Positions 43,772 through 52,626 of a stretch of 64,000 nucleotides of DNA are shown here, one piece after another (position 1 is the first letter of the stretch; every line of letters starts with the position of its first letter). A program made the translations under genes and the position numbers. Location: contig JAIQFE010000012.1 of assembly GCA_020073445.1 (NCBI GenBank), positions 62,001 through 126,000 of the forward strand, given 5' to 3'. Below the pieces are notes generated by a model that did not search any database, was not told the DNA's origin, and saw only the letters and a list, made by a program, of their open reading frames with translations. This DNA comes from Terriglobia bacterium. Lineage in GTDB: Bacteria; Acidobacteriota; Terriglobia; Bryobacterales; Bryobacteraceae.

Positions 43772-46700
43772 TCAATCTCCCTGCACTGGCGCCGGCTCTG
43801 ACGATACAACGACGGGAGTCTTCTTGGCCGCGCCCGACACCCTCTCCACCACGTAGAAGATCGCCGGGATAAAGAAGATACCAATCACGCTGGCGGCCAG
43901 CATACCCCCGATCACTGTGGTGCCCATGATCTGGCGGGCGACCGATCCTGCCCCGGAAGCCGTCCATAAGGGCACGCAGCCGAGAATGAACGCGAACGAG
44001 GTCATCAGAATCGGACGCAAGCGGAGGCGGGCTCCTTCGAGAGCCGCGTCGACCAAATTCTTCCCTTTCTCGAACTCGTCCTTGGCGAACTCGACGATCA
44101 AGATCGCGTTCTTGGCCGCCAGTCCGATCAGCATGACGAGACCGATCTGTGAATACACGTCGCTTTCGATCTGGACTTCATACACGGGTAGAAACCATCC
44201 CAGAACCACGCGGCGCAGCCACAGAACCGCGAAGGCTCCAAAGATCGCGACGGGGGTGCTCAAAAGAACACTGAAGGGCAAAGACCAACTCTCGTACAAG
44301 GCGGCCAGCACCAAGAAAACGAACAGCAGCGAGAACCCAAAGATGACCGCCGGCGGTATGCCTTGCTGCGCCTGCTTTTCCTGGAACGACATGGCCGCGT
44401 AGTCATAGCCCATTTCGCGCGGCATAGTTTGCGCGAAGACCTCTTCCAGCGCCTTCATGGCTTGCGCGGAACTGTAGCCCGGCGCGGCGTTCCCGTTAAG
44501 CGGCGCCGATCGATACATGTTGTATCGCATGGTGAATTCCGGACCGGGACGCGACTCGAATTTCGTCAATGCGGAGAGCGGCACCATTTCGCCCTTGTTG
44601 TTGCGCACGTAAAACTGCCCGACGTTTTCGGCCTTTGTGCGATACTCGCCCTCCGCCTCGATGTACACCTGCCACTGCCGCCCGAACCGGTTGAAGTAAT
44701 TCACGAACAGGCCGCCCATGAATGCCTGGATGGTACGGTAGACGTCGTTGATCGGGACGCCCTGTTTGAGGACCTTGTCTTCATCCACATCGACGTACTG
44801 CTGCGGCACGCTGGGAAGAAACGTTGTGCTCAGACCGGCGATCTCGGGGCGCTTGCTGGCCGCCGCGATGAACGTGTTCACGTTCGCCGCCAGGAACGGC
44901 ACATCTTTCCCTGCCCGGTCCTGGAGAATGAAGGTGAATCCGCCGGAAGTGCCTACTCCTGGAATCGCCGGCGGCGAAAAGTCGAACGCGATGCCCTCCG
45001 GCAGCTTGCTCAGTTCGGCATTCAGATGCTGCTTGATGGCCTGGAACTGCTGCTCCCGTGACTCGCGATCCTTCCAGTCCTTGAGCGTCACGAAGAAGAA
45101 GGCGTTGTAACTGGTCCGAACCAGGCTGAGCAAACTGAAGCCGACAACACTGGTTGTGCCCTGAACGCCCGGAGTTTGGGCGAGAATACTTTCGACTTTC
45201 CTGGCAACTTCGTCGGTGCGTTGAAACGAAGACGAATTGGGCAGCTGGAGATTGACGTAGACATACCCCTGATCCTCATCCGGCAGGAAGCCGGAGGGCA
45301 CTTTCGTGCTGAAGAACACGCCTGCGACTCCGAAGATCACCAACATCACTAATGCAACGCCGCTCTTGCGGATGAGCGTGCCGGACCACCGTACGTAGTT
45401 GTCAGTGGCATGTCCAAACTGGCGGTTAAACCAGTCGAAGAATCTCCTCAACAGGCCGTGGCTTGCCGTCTTGGGTTTCAGCAGCAGCGCGGCCAACGCG
45501 GGACTCAAGGTGAGCGCATTGAATGCGGAAAGGATCACGGAGATCGCGATGGTCACGGCGAATTGCTGGTAGAGTCTTCCGGTGATGCCCGGAATGAATG
45601 CCGTCGGCACGAACACCGCGGACAGAACCAGGGCGATGCCGATCACCGGCCCCGAGATTTCTTCCATCGCCTTAAATGCCGCGGCCTTGGGAGCAAGACC
45701 GTTTTCGATGTGCCGCTCCACTGCCTCGACCACTACGATGGGGTCATCGACCACCAGGCCAATCGCCAATACCAGGCCAAAGAGTGACAGCGTATTGATG
45801 GAGAAACCGAACATCGGGAAGAATGCGAACGTGCCTATCAGGGAAACCGGCACCGCGAGCAAGGGGATCAGCGTGGCGCGCCAGCCTTGCAGGAAAATGT
45901 AGACCACCACGATCACCAGCAGGATCGCGATGGCCAGCGTTTGGACGATCTCTCGAATGCCTTCGGTGACCGCGCGTGTCGTATCCAGAGCAATCCCGTA
46001 ATCCATGCCCTCTGGAAAGCGCTGTTTCGCCTCGGCCATGAGTTTCTTCACGCCCTCGGCAGCCTGGACGGCGTTCGAACCGGGCAACTGGTAAACGGCG
46101 ATTACAGCGCTGGCCTTTCCATTGAAGCGGCCGGAGAGGGTGTAATCCTGCGATCCCAACTCGACTCGCGCGACATCCTTCACCCGCACGATTCCGCCGT
46201 CGGGCGTTTCCCGCACCACGATTTGCCCGAACTCTTCGGGCGACGTGCGCCGCCCCGCAGCGCGAACCGAATAGGTGAATTCCTGACCTTTCGGAATCGG
46301 CTCGCCGCCCACCTGACCGGCCGGATTCACCGTGTTCTGGGTCTGAACCGCGTTCACGATCTCAGGCACGGTGATGCCGAGCTTAGCCAGCTGGTCGGGC
46401 TTGACCCAAAGCCGCATCGCATACTGACCGGCGCCGAAAACCTGGACGCTGCCGATGCCCGGCACTCGCGTGAGTTGATCGTTGAGGTTGATGTAGGCGT
46501 AGTTAGCCAGGAATTGCGCGTCTAAAGTATTGTTCGGCGAGTTCAAACTGAGCAGCATCAGCGGGGCGGTTAAGGTCTTCTGCACCGTGACGCCATAGTT
46601 GTTGACCTCAGCCGGAAGCTGGGACGCGGCGAGCGTGGTGCGGCTCTGCGCCAAAATCAGATCGGTGTTCGGATCCGTCTTGACGTCGAAATCCACAATC

Positions 46701-46972
46701 AGCCGCATGTCGCCCTTGGCCGTGGCGTTCAGCGAGTACATGTAGTTCATGTTGTCCACGCCGCTCATCTGCTGCTCGATGGGAGTGGCGACGGACTGCT
46801 CGACGGTCAGCGCGTCCGCACCCGTGTAGACGGCCGAAACTTGTATTTCGGGCGGAGCGATCTGGGGGAACAACGCCACCGGCAGTCCCGCAATGGTGAC
46901 CGCACCCACGATCACCATCAGGATCGAAATGACCATCGCGACGATGGGACGGCGGATGAAGAATTTCGACAT
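43772..46972 (-). CDS. drug efflux RND permease (HAE1, AcrB/MexB type)
   Basis: 1066 residues, 12 membrane helices and two periplasmic loops. Helix 4 carries VVDDPIVVVEAVERH, with the Asp pair of the AcrB proton relay. N-terminus MSKFFIRRPIVAMVISILM. It exports hydrophobic or amphiphilic compounds from the periplasm and inner membrane. It starts 5 nt after the adaptor stop and forms an operon with the adaptor and OprM-like gene. Confidence 0.93.
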   Translation of the reverse strand: MSKFFIRRPIVAMVISILMVIVGAVTIAGLPVALFPQIAPPEIQVSAVYTGADALTVEQSVATPIEQQMSGVDNMNYMYSLNATAKGDMRLIVDFDVKTDPNTDLILAQSRTTLAASQLPAEVNNYGVTVQKTLTAPLMLLSLNSPNNTLDAQFLANYAYINLNDQLTRVPGIGSVQVFGAGQYAMRLWVKPDQLAKLGITVPEIVNAVQTQNTVNPAGQVGGEPIPKGQEFTYSVRAAGRRTSPEEFGQIVVRETPDGGIVRVKDVARVELGSQDYTLSGRFNGKASAVIAVYQLPGSNAVQAAEGVKKLMAEAKQRFPEGMDYGIALDTTRAVTEGIREIVQTLAIAILLVIVVVYIFLQGWRATLIPLLAVPVSLIGTFAFFPMFGFSINTLSLFGLVLAIGLVVDDPIVVVEAVERHIENGLAPKAAAFKAMEEISGPVIGIALVLSAVFVPTAFIPGITGRLYQQFAVTIAISVILSAFNALTLSPALAALLLKPKTASHGLLRRFFDWFNRQFGHATDNYVRWSGTLIRKSGVALVMLVIFGVAGVFFSTKVPSGFLPDEDQGYVYVNLQLPNSSSFQRTDEVARKVESILAQTPGVQGTTSVVGFSLLSLVRTSYNAFFFVTLKDWKDRESREQQFQAIKQHLNAELSKLPEGIAFDFSPPAIPGVGTSGGFTFILQDRAGKDVPFLAANVNTFIAAASKRPEIAGLSTTFLPSVPQQYVDVDEDKVLKQGVPINDVYRTIQAFMGGLFVNYFNRFGRQWQVYIEAEGEYRTKAENVGQFYVRNNKGEMVPLSALTKFESRPGPEFTMRYNMYRSAPLNGNAAPGYSSAQAMKALEEVFAQTMPREMGYDYAAMSFQEKQAQQGIPPAVIFGFSLLFVFLVLAALYESWSLPFSVLLSTPVAIFGAFAVLWLRRVVLGWFLPVYEVQIESDVYSQIGLVMLIGLAAKNAILIVEFAKDEFEKGKNLVDAALEGARLRLRPILMTSFAFILGCVPLWTASGAGSVARQIMGTTVIGGMLAASVIGIFFIPAIFYVVERVSGAAKKTPVVVSSEPAPVQGD

Positions 46973-46977
46973 GGCCG

Positions 46978-48306
46978 TTACTTCGCCGCCGTTTCCACTG
47001 GCTTCGCCTGACCCGCCGTGTACGGCTTGGGCCGCACCGTCATCCCCGGACGAACTTTCTGGACACCCTCGGCGACCACCCGCTCTCCGGGCTTCAACCC
47101 TTCATCGACGATCCACTGCGAACCCACCCGGTCACTGGTCTTCACGTTGCGAATGCTGATTTTGTTCTCGCCGTCGACGACGGCAACCTGATAGGTCCCC
47201 TGCATTTCAGTCACGGCCCGCTGTGGAATCAGCAACGCGCCATCTTTGGTTCGCAGGGAGGTACGCACGCGGCCATACTGTCCGGGGCGCAAGAGGTTCC
47301 CCGGGTTCGGGAACAGACCCGCCACGCGAATGGTACCGGTTCCCTGAGCGACTTCCCGATCCGCAAAATAGAAGCTGCCCTTTTGCGGGTAAATGCTCCC
47401 ATCCGCCAGTATCAGTTCCAGGACCAAACCTTTCCGCGCGGCGTCCAACGTAGCCGGTGTCGAATAGCGGCGGTGAAAATCGAGATACTCCTGCTCGCTG
47501 GCGGTGAAATAAACCTTGATGGGATTCACCGTCGAAACGGTGGTTACAGGCCCGCCCGCCGGGCTTACCAGCGCGCCTACTTGTTGCTGCGCCATTCCGG
47601 CGAGGCCGTCAATCGGCGACGTCAGCCGCGTGAAGTTTAGATTTAACTTGGCCGTTTCAACCGTAGCCGTGACCGCCTGAACCGCGGCATTGGCGCCTTG
47701 GATCTGGGCTCTGGCCGTCTCGATCTGCGCCTTCGCGGCCTGTACTTGAGCCTTCGCCGCCACGTTGTTCTGGGTGGCGTTGTCCATGTCCTGCTGAGTA
47801 ATGGCCTGTTGCTTCGCCAACGGCACATACCGGTCGACGTCGAGCTGGGTTCGGACCTGATTTGCTTCCATCACGGCAAGCTGCGCCTCGGCTTGCGTGA
47901 GTTGTGCTTTGGCTTGCGCCAACTGCCCGTTGGCTTGGGCGAGCTGGCCTTCACCCTGATCGACTACCGCCTGGAAAGGCCGCGGATCGATCTCGAAAAG
48001 GAGTTGACCCTTCTTAACGAACGAACCTTCCGTATAGTCCTGCTTCAGCAAGTAGCCGGTCACCTGGGCCTTGATATCGGCATTGACCAGTCCGTCCAGC
48101 GTGCCGATCCACTCGGTGTATATCGGAACGTCCTTTTGCTCGACTTGCACAACCTCGACGACCGGAGGTTCGGCAGTCTTCGCCCCTTGAGTGGCAGTGG
48201 AGCATCCAGCGGAACCCACTACGCCTATGCCGATCAGGCAGGTCGCCACCCAGATACCAAATCGCTCTGTCAAATGGTTCACCGTTCGCTCCAGCGACGC
48301 GCCCAT
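46978..48306 (-). CDS. RND efflux periplasmic adaptor (AcrA/MexA type)
   Basis: 442 residues. Lipoprotein-like N-terminus (GIGVVGSAGCSTAT), biotinyl-lipoyl segment (VTGYLLKQDYTEGSFVKKGQ), and a long Ala/Gln-rich coiled-coil hairpin (about 105-215) built of near-repeats such as QLAQANGQLAQAKAQLTQAE. Beta-barrel and C-terminal domains follow. Bridges AcrB-type permease and OprM-type channel. First gene of the drug-pump operon. Confidence 0.92.
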   Translation of the reverse strand: MGASLERTVNHLTERFGIWVATCLIGIGVVGSAGCSTATQGAKTAEPPVVEVVQVEQKDVPIYTEWIGTLDGLVNADIKAQVTGYLLKQDYTEGSFVKKGQLLFEIDPRPFQAVVDQGEGQLAQANGQLAQAKAQLTQAEAQLAVMEANQVRTQLDVDRYVPLAKQQAITQQDMDNATQNNVAAKAQVQAAKAQIETARAQIQGANAAVQAVTATVETAKLNLNFTRLTSPIDGLAGMAQQQVGALVSPAGGPVTTVSTVNPIKVYFTASEQEYLDFHRRYSTPATLDAARKGLVLELILADGSIYPQKGSFYFADREVAQGTGTIRVAGLFPNPGNLLRPGQYGRVRTSLRTKDGALLIPQRAVTEMQGTYQVAVVDGENKISIRNVKTSDRVGSQWIVDEGLKPGERVVAEGVQKVRPGMTVRPKPYTAGQAKPVETAAK

Positions 48307-48337
48307 GCGTCACAAAAAGTGAGATGACTTGGCGCGA

Positions 48338-48349
48338 TGAATCGATTCA
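48338..48349. promoter_or_regulatory. 12-bp palindrome upstream of the drug-pump operon
   Basis: TGAATCGATTCA is a perfect palindrome 32-43 bp upstream of the adaptor start codon. It could be an operator for a TetR-like repressor, but no such gene is near. The rest of 48307-48456 shows no coding signal. Confidence 0.3.
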
Positions 48350-48456
48350 CGGCAACGCTCTCCCAATATCCTTGGGTCTCCCATCAGAAGTCGCGGGACA
48401 GTCTTCTTCGTGCTGTATTTGCCGATGCTTACGTCGTTTATTTGCCCGCCGGCACT

Positions 48457-48966
48457 TCAGGCTTTAGCGGTCCGTGTTTTCGACATGTGCAGTGGCTCAG
48501 CGTGGAACTTCCGTGCGGCTTGAACCCCCAACGCCACAAAGACGACCAGCACAACCAATTGAGCGATCTGGAATGGCGGCTCGGACTGAGTCGGCGCGAG
48601 TTCTCTGAGCGCCGGAACCTTCTCGAATAACTGCACGACCAGCACGAACATGTTGAGATAAAGCGCAATCACCGTGCTAATCGCATACGTGCGACGCCAG
48701 CCCCCCACGAGATCGAAACGATAGAGCGCAGCGAGTCCGATGGCCAGCACCAACATCGACACAATGCCCAATCCGATGGCCGGCGTGAAGCCGTGAAACG
48801 GAAAGAGGAAGCCGGTGACGGTGGTCGCCACAGCGGTGGTCCAGAACAGCGTGGTCGAGCCATCCGGCGGTTTGGAAGCAATCAGGCCGGACACAACGGC
48901 GAAACCCGATCCAATGGCTATCAGGCTGATAACGACGTGAATGAGCGTAAACGCGCTTAGAATCAT
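48457..48966 (-). CDS. small integral membrane protein, function unknown
   Basis: 169 residues with four predicted membrane helices (about 5-28, 42-62, 68-88 and 100-120, with a further hydrophobic stretch near 135-152). The C-terminus is basic. Resembles the uncharacterised membrane proteins often placed next to stress genes; no family name is certain. Last gene of the dps-led operon, 18 nt after the chloroperoxidase-like gene. Confidence 0.75.
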   Translation of the reverse strand: MILSAFTLIHVVISLIAIGSGFAVVSGLIASKPPDGSTTLFWTTAVATTVTGFLFPFHGFTPAIGLGIVSMLVLAIGLAALYRFDLVGGWRRTYAISTVIALYLNMFVLVVQLFEKVPALRELAPTQSEPPFQIAQLVVLVVFVALGVQAARKFHAEPLHMSKTRTAKA

Positions 48967-48984
48967 ATATTCTCTCCCTTCCGC

Positions 48985-49833
48985 TTAGACACCCGTTGAC
49001 TTGGTCAGGACCGCCGTCTTGAGGAACGCCAACAGATCCGCGTTGAACTGGTCCCGATGCGTGGTCGTGAGGCCGTGTGGTGCGCCTAGATAAATCTTCA
49101 GGGTCGAACCCTTGACGATTTTCGCGGCGAGCGGCGACGCAGCAACGATGGGAACAATCTGGTCGTCGTCGCCATGGATGAATAGCGTGGGAATGTCAAA
49201 CTTTTTCAAGTCCTCCGTGAAGTCCGTCTCGGAAAACACTTTGATACAGTCGAACGCGGCCTTCATGCCCACCTGCATACTCAGGCGCCAGAACTGGTCG
49301 CGCACTCCCTGCGAAACCTTGGAACCCGGCCGGTTGGCGCCGTAAAATGGCGCGCTGAGATCCTTGTAGAATTGCGAGCGGTCATTGGCGACCCCGCTCC
49401 GAAGTCCATCAAACACTTCCATCGGCGAGCCGTTCGGATTGGCCGCGGTCTTGAGCATCAATGGAGGCACCGCGCCCACCAAAAGCGCCTTGGCGACGCG
49501 CTTAGTGCCGTGGCGGCCGATGTAGCGTGCGACTTCGCCACCGCCGGTAGAATGGCCCACGTGGATGGCGTCTTTCAGGTCGAGTTGCTCGACAAGTGCC
49601 GCAAGATCGTCGGCGTAGGTGTCCATCTCATTGCCGTTCCAGGTCTGGGTCGAGCGGCCATGGCCGCGACGATCGTGAGCGATCGCCCGATAGCCGTTGC
49701 TCGCGACGAATATCAGTTGCTCATCCCACGCATCGGCGCTCAGTGGCCAGCCGTGACTGAAGACGACGGGTTGCCCGCTGCCCCAGTCCTTGTAGTAAAT
49801 CTGTGTACCGTCTTTGGTTGCGATTGTCGGCAT
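48985..49833 (-). CDS. alpha/beta hydrolase, non-haem chloroperoxidase type
   Basis: 282 residues from [20 protein letters not shown]. The [13 protein letters not shown] oxyanion segment, the nucleophile Ser in [12 protein letters not shown] and the catalytic His in [11 protein letters not shown] are those of cofactor-free haloperoxidases, which also act as esterases and perhydrolases. Ribosome-binding site AAAGGAG. Fourth gene of the dps operon. The upstream frame to 49863 adds ten residues with no homology. Confidence 0.9.
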   Translation of the reverse strand: MPTIATKDGTQIYYKDWGSGQPVVFSHGWPLSADAWDEQLIFVASNGYRAIAHDRRGHGRSTQTWNGNEMDTYADDLAALVEQLDLKDAIHVGHSTGGGEVARYIGRHGTKRVAKALLVGAVPPLMLKTAANPNGSPMEVFDGLRSGVANDRSQFYKDLSAPFYGANRPGSKVSQGVRDQFWRLSMQVGMKAAFDCIKVFSETDFTEDLKKFDIPTLFIHGDDDQIVPIVAASPLAAKIVKGSTLKIYLGAPHGLTTTHRDQFNADLLAFLKTAVLTKSTGV

Positions 49834-49853
49834 GATTTCCTCTCCTTTAGTTA

Positions 49854-50717
49854 CTAAGAACACGACATGAAGGCCCGAACGATCTCTGCAATCTGGTCCG
49901 CTGCTGTATCAAGCGCGAAATGGCCCGCTTGGAGCACATGGACTTCGGCATTCGGCACGTCTCGGGCGTAGGCCTCCGGTTCAGAAAGCTCGAACGACAG
50001 GTCGTATTTTCCCCAAAGGACCAGAAGCCGAGGCTGCTTTTCGTGCATCCAGGCTTGCCACTTGGGGTAGGCTTCTACGTTCGTGCGGTAGTCGTAGAAA
50101 AGGTCGCTTTGAATATCGCCCTGGCCAGGCTGGCTAAGAAAGGCGAACTCATCGGTCCACAGATCCGGGTCATAGCGTTCCACGTTAGGATCGCTCCCGA
50201 CATGGCGTGTCCGCGTCGTCGCCAGCGACAGGAGATTTGTGCGCAGCGTGCTTTCATTGGCGGCACGATCGGCCCAAAACGCCCGCCGCGTCTTCCAATT
50301 CGCACCCAGGCCTTCGTTGTGCGCCACAGCATCCTGCACAATGAGAGCCTCGATCCGGTCTGGATGCGCCAAGGCCATGCGGAATCCCACGGGGCCACCG
50401 TAGTCCTGCATGTAGAGCGTGTAGCGCGACAGTCCGAGCGCTTCGGTGAAGCGATTCATAATCTCGGCGTAGTGGTCGAACGTATACGCGAATGTTTTAG
50501 GGTCCGGCCAGTCGCTATGTCCAAAGCCTGGGTAATCAGGCGCGACAAGCTGATAGCGATCGGAAAGACGGGCGAAGAGCGGCTCGAACATCCGCGAGGA
50601 AGAGGGGAGGCCGTGCAGCAGGAGCAACGTCTGCGCATCCTTCGGGCCGGCCTCTCTGTAGAAGACGGAGAGACCATCGATCTGTGTCGTGCGATAGAAA
50701 GTCGGATGTCGCATCAT
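49854..50717 (-). CDS. alpha/beta hydrolase, haloalkane dehalogenase-like
   Basis: 287 residues. [16 protein letters not shown], the nucleophile Asp in [13 protein letters not shown] (Asp rather than Ser) and the His in LQAGHFALD are those of haloalkane dehalogenase and epoxide hydrolase relatives. The substrate cannot be deduced. Spacing to neighbours is 9 nt upstream and 20 nt downstream, in the dps operon. Confidence 0.85.
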   Translation of the reverse strand: MMRHPTFYRTTQIDGLSVFYREAGPKDAQTLLLLHGLPSSSRMFEPLFARLSDRYQLVAPDYPGFGHSDWPDPKTFAYTFDHYAEIMNRFTEALGLSRYTLYMQDYGGPVGFRMALAHPDRIEALIVQDAVAHNEGLGANWKTRRAFWADRAANESTLRTNLLSLATTRTRHVGSDPNVERYDPDLWTDEFAFLSQPGQGDIQSDLFYDYRTNVEAYPKWQAWMHEKQPRLLVLWGKYDLSFELSEPEAYARDVPNAEVHVLQAGHFALDTAADQIAEIVRAFMSCS

Positions 50718-50726
50718 TAGCCGACG

Positions 50727-51761
50727 TCACATCGTGAGGACGACGCGGAACAGCACGTGGCCGCTCAGCATGCGAGCGTACGCCTCGCCAGCCTTTTCGA
50801 GCGGATAAGTTTCGATCATCGGACGCACGCCGCTCAATTCGGCGAAGCGCAGAGTGTCCTCGGAATCCGCCGCCGTCCCCGCGGCCCAGCCTTGAATCGA
50901 TCGACTGCCCGTGATGAGTTGCACGGGTGTGACCTCGATGGGATCGAAAGCCGCACCAATCACCATTAATTTACCGTTCGGGCCCAGGCCGTCGATCAGT
51001 TCGGACATCGCCTTGGAGCTTGGGGCCGTCGCGAGAATCGCCTGCGCGCCTCCCAGTTTTTGCAACTCCTCGGCAGCGTTCGCCGACTTGCTGTCGATAT
51101 ACACGGTCGCGCCGAGTTTCTTCGCGAGATCCCCGTGTTCGGACCCGTGCCCTATTGCCGCGACCTTGTAGCCAAACTTGCTCGCAAATTGAACTCCGAG
51201 ATGACCCAGACCGCCGATCCCCTCTATCGCGACCAAGTCGCCCGGGAGCGCGCCGCTGTGCCGCAGCGCGTTGTAGGTTGTAATTCCGGCGCACAGCAGC
51301 GGTGCGGCTTCGACGTCGGTTAGAGTTTCCGGGATCGGGACCAGGGCCTCGACGGGAGCCACCATGTATTGTTGGTATCCGCCGTCGTAGCTGATGCCCG
51401 GGATTTTCAGGTTCCGGCAATTGCGAAAATCCCCGCGCCGGCAGGAGGGGCACGTGTTGTCCTGTCCGCCGTGCCAGCCGACACCGACGCGCTGTCCCAG
51501 CTTCCAGGCGAGAACGCCTGCGCCCAGTTCGTGGATAACGCCTGCGACTTCGTGTCCTGGAACGCGCGGAAACTGAATTCCCGGCCACTGGCCTTCTTTT
51601 GTGAATACGTCACTGTGGCAGACACCACAGGCCTGCACCTTGATGCGCACCTGTCCTGCGCCCGGCTTAGGAATCTCACGTTCGACGATCTGAAAATCCG
51701 CTCCCGCCGTGGGGATCTGCGCGGCCTTCATTGGTGCTATTCCCACGTTTGCGGCTGCCAT
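50727..51761 (-). CDS. zinc-dependent alcohol dehydrogenase
   Basis: 344 residues. Catalytic zinc ligands in ACGVCHSDVF and GHEVAGVI; structural zinc Cys cluster CPSCRRGDFRNC; NAD motif GIGGLGHLG. A medium-chain alcohol dehydrogenase close to the AdhA/AdhP type that reduces or oxidises small alcohols and aldehydes. Ribosome-binding site AGGAGG six bases before the ATG. Second gene of the dps operon. Confidence 0.92.
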   Translation of the reverse strand: MAAANVGIAPMKAAQIPTAGADFQIVEREIPKPGAGQVRIKVQACGVCHSDVFTKEGQWPGIQFPRVPGHEVAGVIHELGAGVLAWKLGQRVGVGWHGGQDNTCPSCRRGDFRNCRNLKIPGISYDGGYQQYMVAPVEALVPIPETLTDVEAAPLLCAGITTYNALRHSGALPGDLVAIEGIGGLGHLGVQFASKFGYKVAAIGHGSEHGDLAKKLGATVYIDSKSANAAEELQKLGGAQAILATAPSSKAMSELIDGLGPNGKLMVIGAAFDPIEVTPVQLITGSRSIQGWAAGTAADSEDTLRFAELSGVRPMIETYPLEKAGEAYARMLSGHVLFRVVLTM

Positions 51762-51770
51762 GGATGCCTC

Positions 51771-52280
51771 CTAGAGAGTGCGGGCTGTCTCAGCCAGGAA
51801 CCACGTCCGCCGCTCGGTTTGGTCGATCCACACCTCGATCAGGCTGGTGGTGGCAACATCGTTGAGCTCCTCGCAGATCTCGTGTGCTGAACGGAGGAAA
51901 CGGGTGAGCTGCTGGTTGTCCGAGCGAAGCTCCGCCAGCATTTTCTCCGGCGGCACAAAATCCTGATTGTTGTCTTTCAGACGCTGATTCCCGGATATAT
52001 CGCTGATGGAGCGAATGGTCGCGCCGCCGATCTTGCGGGCCCGTTCCGCGATATCGTCGGTCATGGCGAAGATCTGCTCCGCCTGCTCGTCCAGCAACAA
52101 GTGATAATCGCGAAAGTGACGGCCGCTCATGTGCCAATGGAAGTTCTTGGTCTTTACATAGAGCGTGAAGACATCGGCCAGCAGCTGACGCAGAACCGCG
52201 AATATCTCCACGACGGCATCGCCGGTCAGATCCGTGATGACCTCGGGTGCCGGAACACGATTGCTTGCTTTCGGTGTCAT
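51771..52280 (-). CDS. dps: Dps-family DNA-protecting ferroxidase
   Basis: 169 residues from MTPKASNRVPAPEVITDLTG, with GGCAAGGAG before the ATG. Four-helix ferritin-like fold. The ferroxidase segment NFHWHMSGRHFRDYHLLLDE carries His, Asp and Glu ligands. Dps forms a 12-mer that oxidises Fe(II), consumes peroxide and coats DNA in stress. The frame is open to 52349 but the extra residues are not conserved. First gene of the five-gene operon, 86 bp downstream of the palindrome at 52367-52384. Confidence 0.9.
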   Translation of the reverse strand: MTPKASNRVPAPEVITDLTGDAVVEIFAVLRQLLADVFTLYVKTKNFHWHMSGRHFRDYHLLLDEQAEQIFAMTDDIAERARKIGGATIRSISDISGNQRLKDNNQDFVPPEKMLAELRSDNQQLTRFLRSAHEICEELNDVATTSLIEVWIDQTERRTWFLAETARTL

Positions 52281-52366
52281 GAAATCTCCTTGCCGTATGA
52301 ATCCGTTGATTGAAGCGTACGGGAGTAGCGCAGCGAAAGGAATTACCAAGACTCGGAGTTTTTAAG

Positions 52367-52384
52367 TAACTCTTTCGTGGTACC
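52367..52384 (-). promoter_or_regulatory. regulon palindrome upstream of dps operon (site 1)
   Basis: On the minus strand GGTACCACGAAAGAGTTA, with 13 bases identical to site 3 at 62045; the right half-site is degenerate. 86 nt upstream of the dps start codon. Confidence 0.7.
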
Positions 52385-52522
52385 GACGATCCTCCGGCAA
52401 GACGGTGGATCTGGACCCCGCGTTGGCGAAGGTTTGCGCAAGTGAGGCCCTTAACTCCGGCGGGTTGATTCGTAACCGCATTGAAATACCATGTCTGGAC
52501 GGCTGCGTTCGTCTATCGAGCT

Positions 52523-52550
52523 TTGCAACAGCCGCCAGTAGTTTTATGCT
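52523..52550 (+). promoter_or_regulatory. possible promoter of the TonB receptor-kinase operon
   Basis: TTGCAA (52523-52528) and TATGCT (52545-52550) with a 16-nt spacer, about 77 nt before the receptor ATG; each box matches consensus at 4 of 6. Confidence 0.35.
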
Positions 52551-52626
52551 GGAGAGACCACGAACTCCACGTCGAAGTTCTAGAAGCCAGAAGTCCGGTT
52601 AACCGAAATCCTAGGATCTAGCATCC

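Larger units (their letters stand above)
52281..52626. other. 346-bp divergent intergenic region between dps and TonB receptor
   Basis: It holds the regulon palindrome at 52367-52384 (oriented toward dps), AT-rich sequence with the imperfect inverted repeat GAGTT/AACTC next to it, and a possible promoter for the receptor at 52523-52550. No convincing open reading frame. Confidence 0.75.

Noticed and set aside
52405-52602. 65-codon open frame upstream of the TonB receptor
   Set aside because: No ribosome-binding site, no homologous look, lies across the likely promoter.
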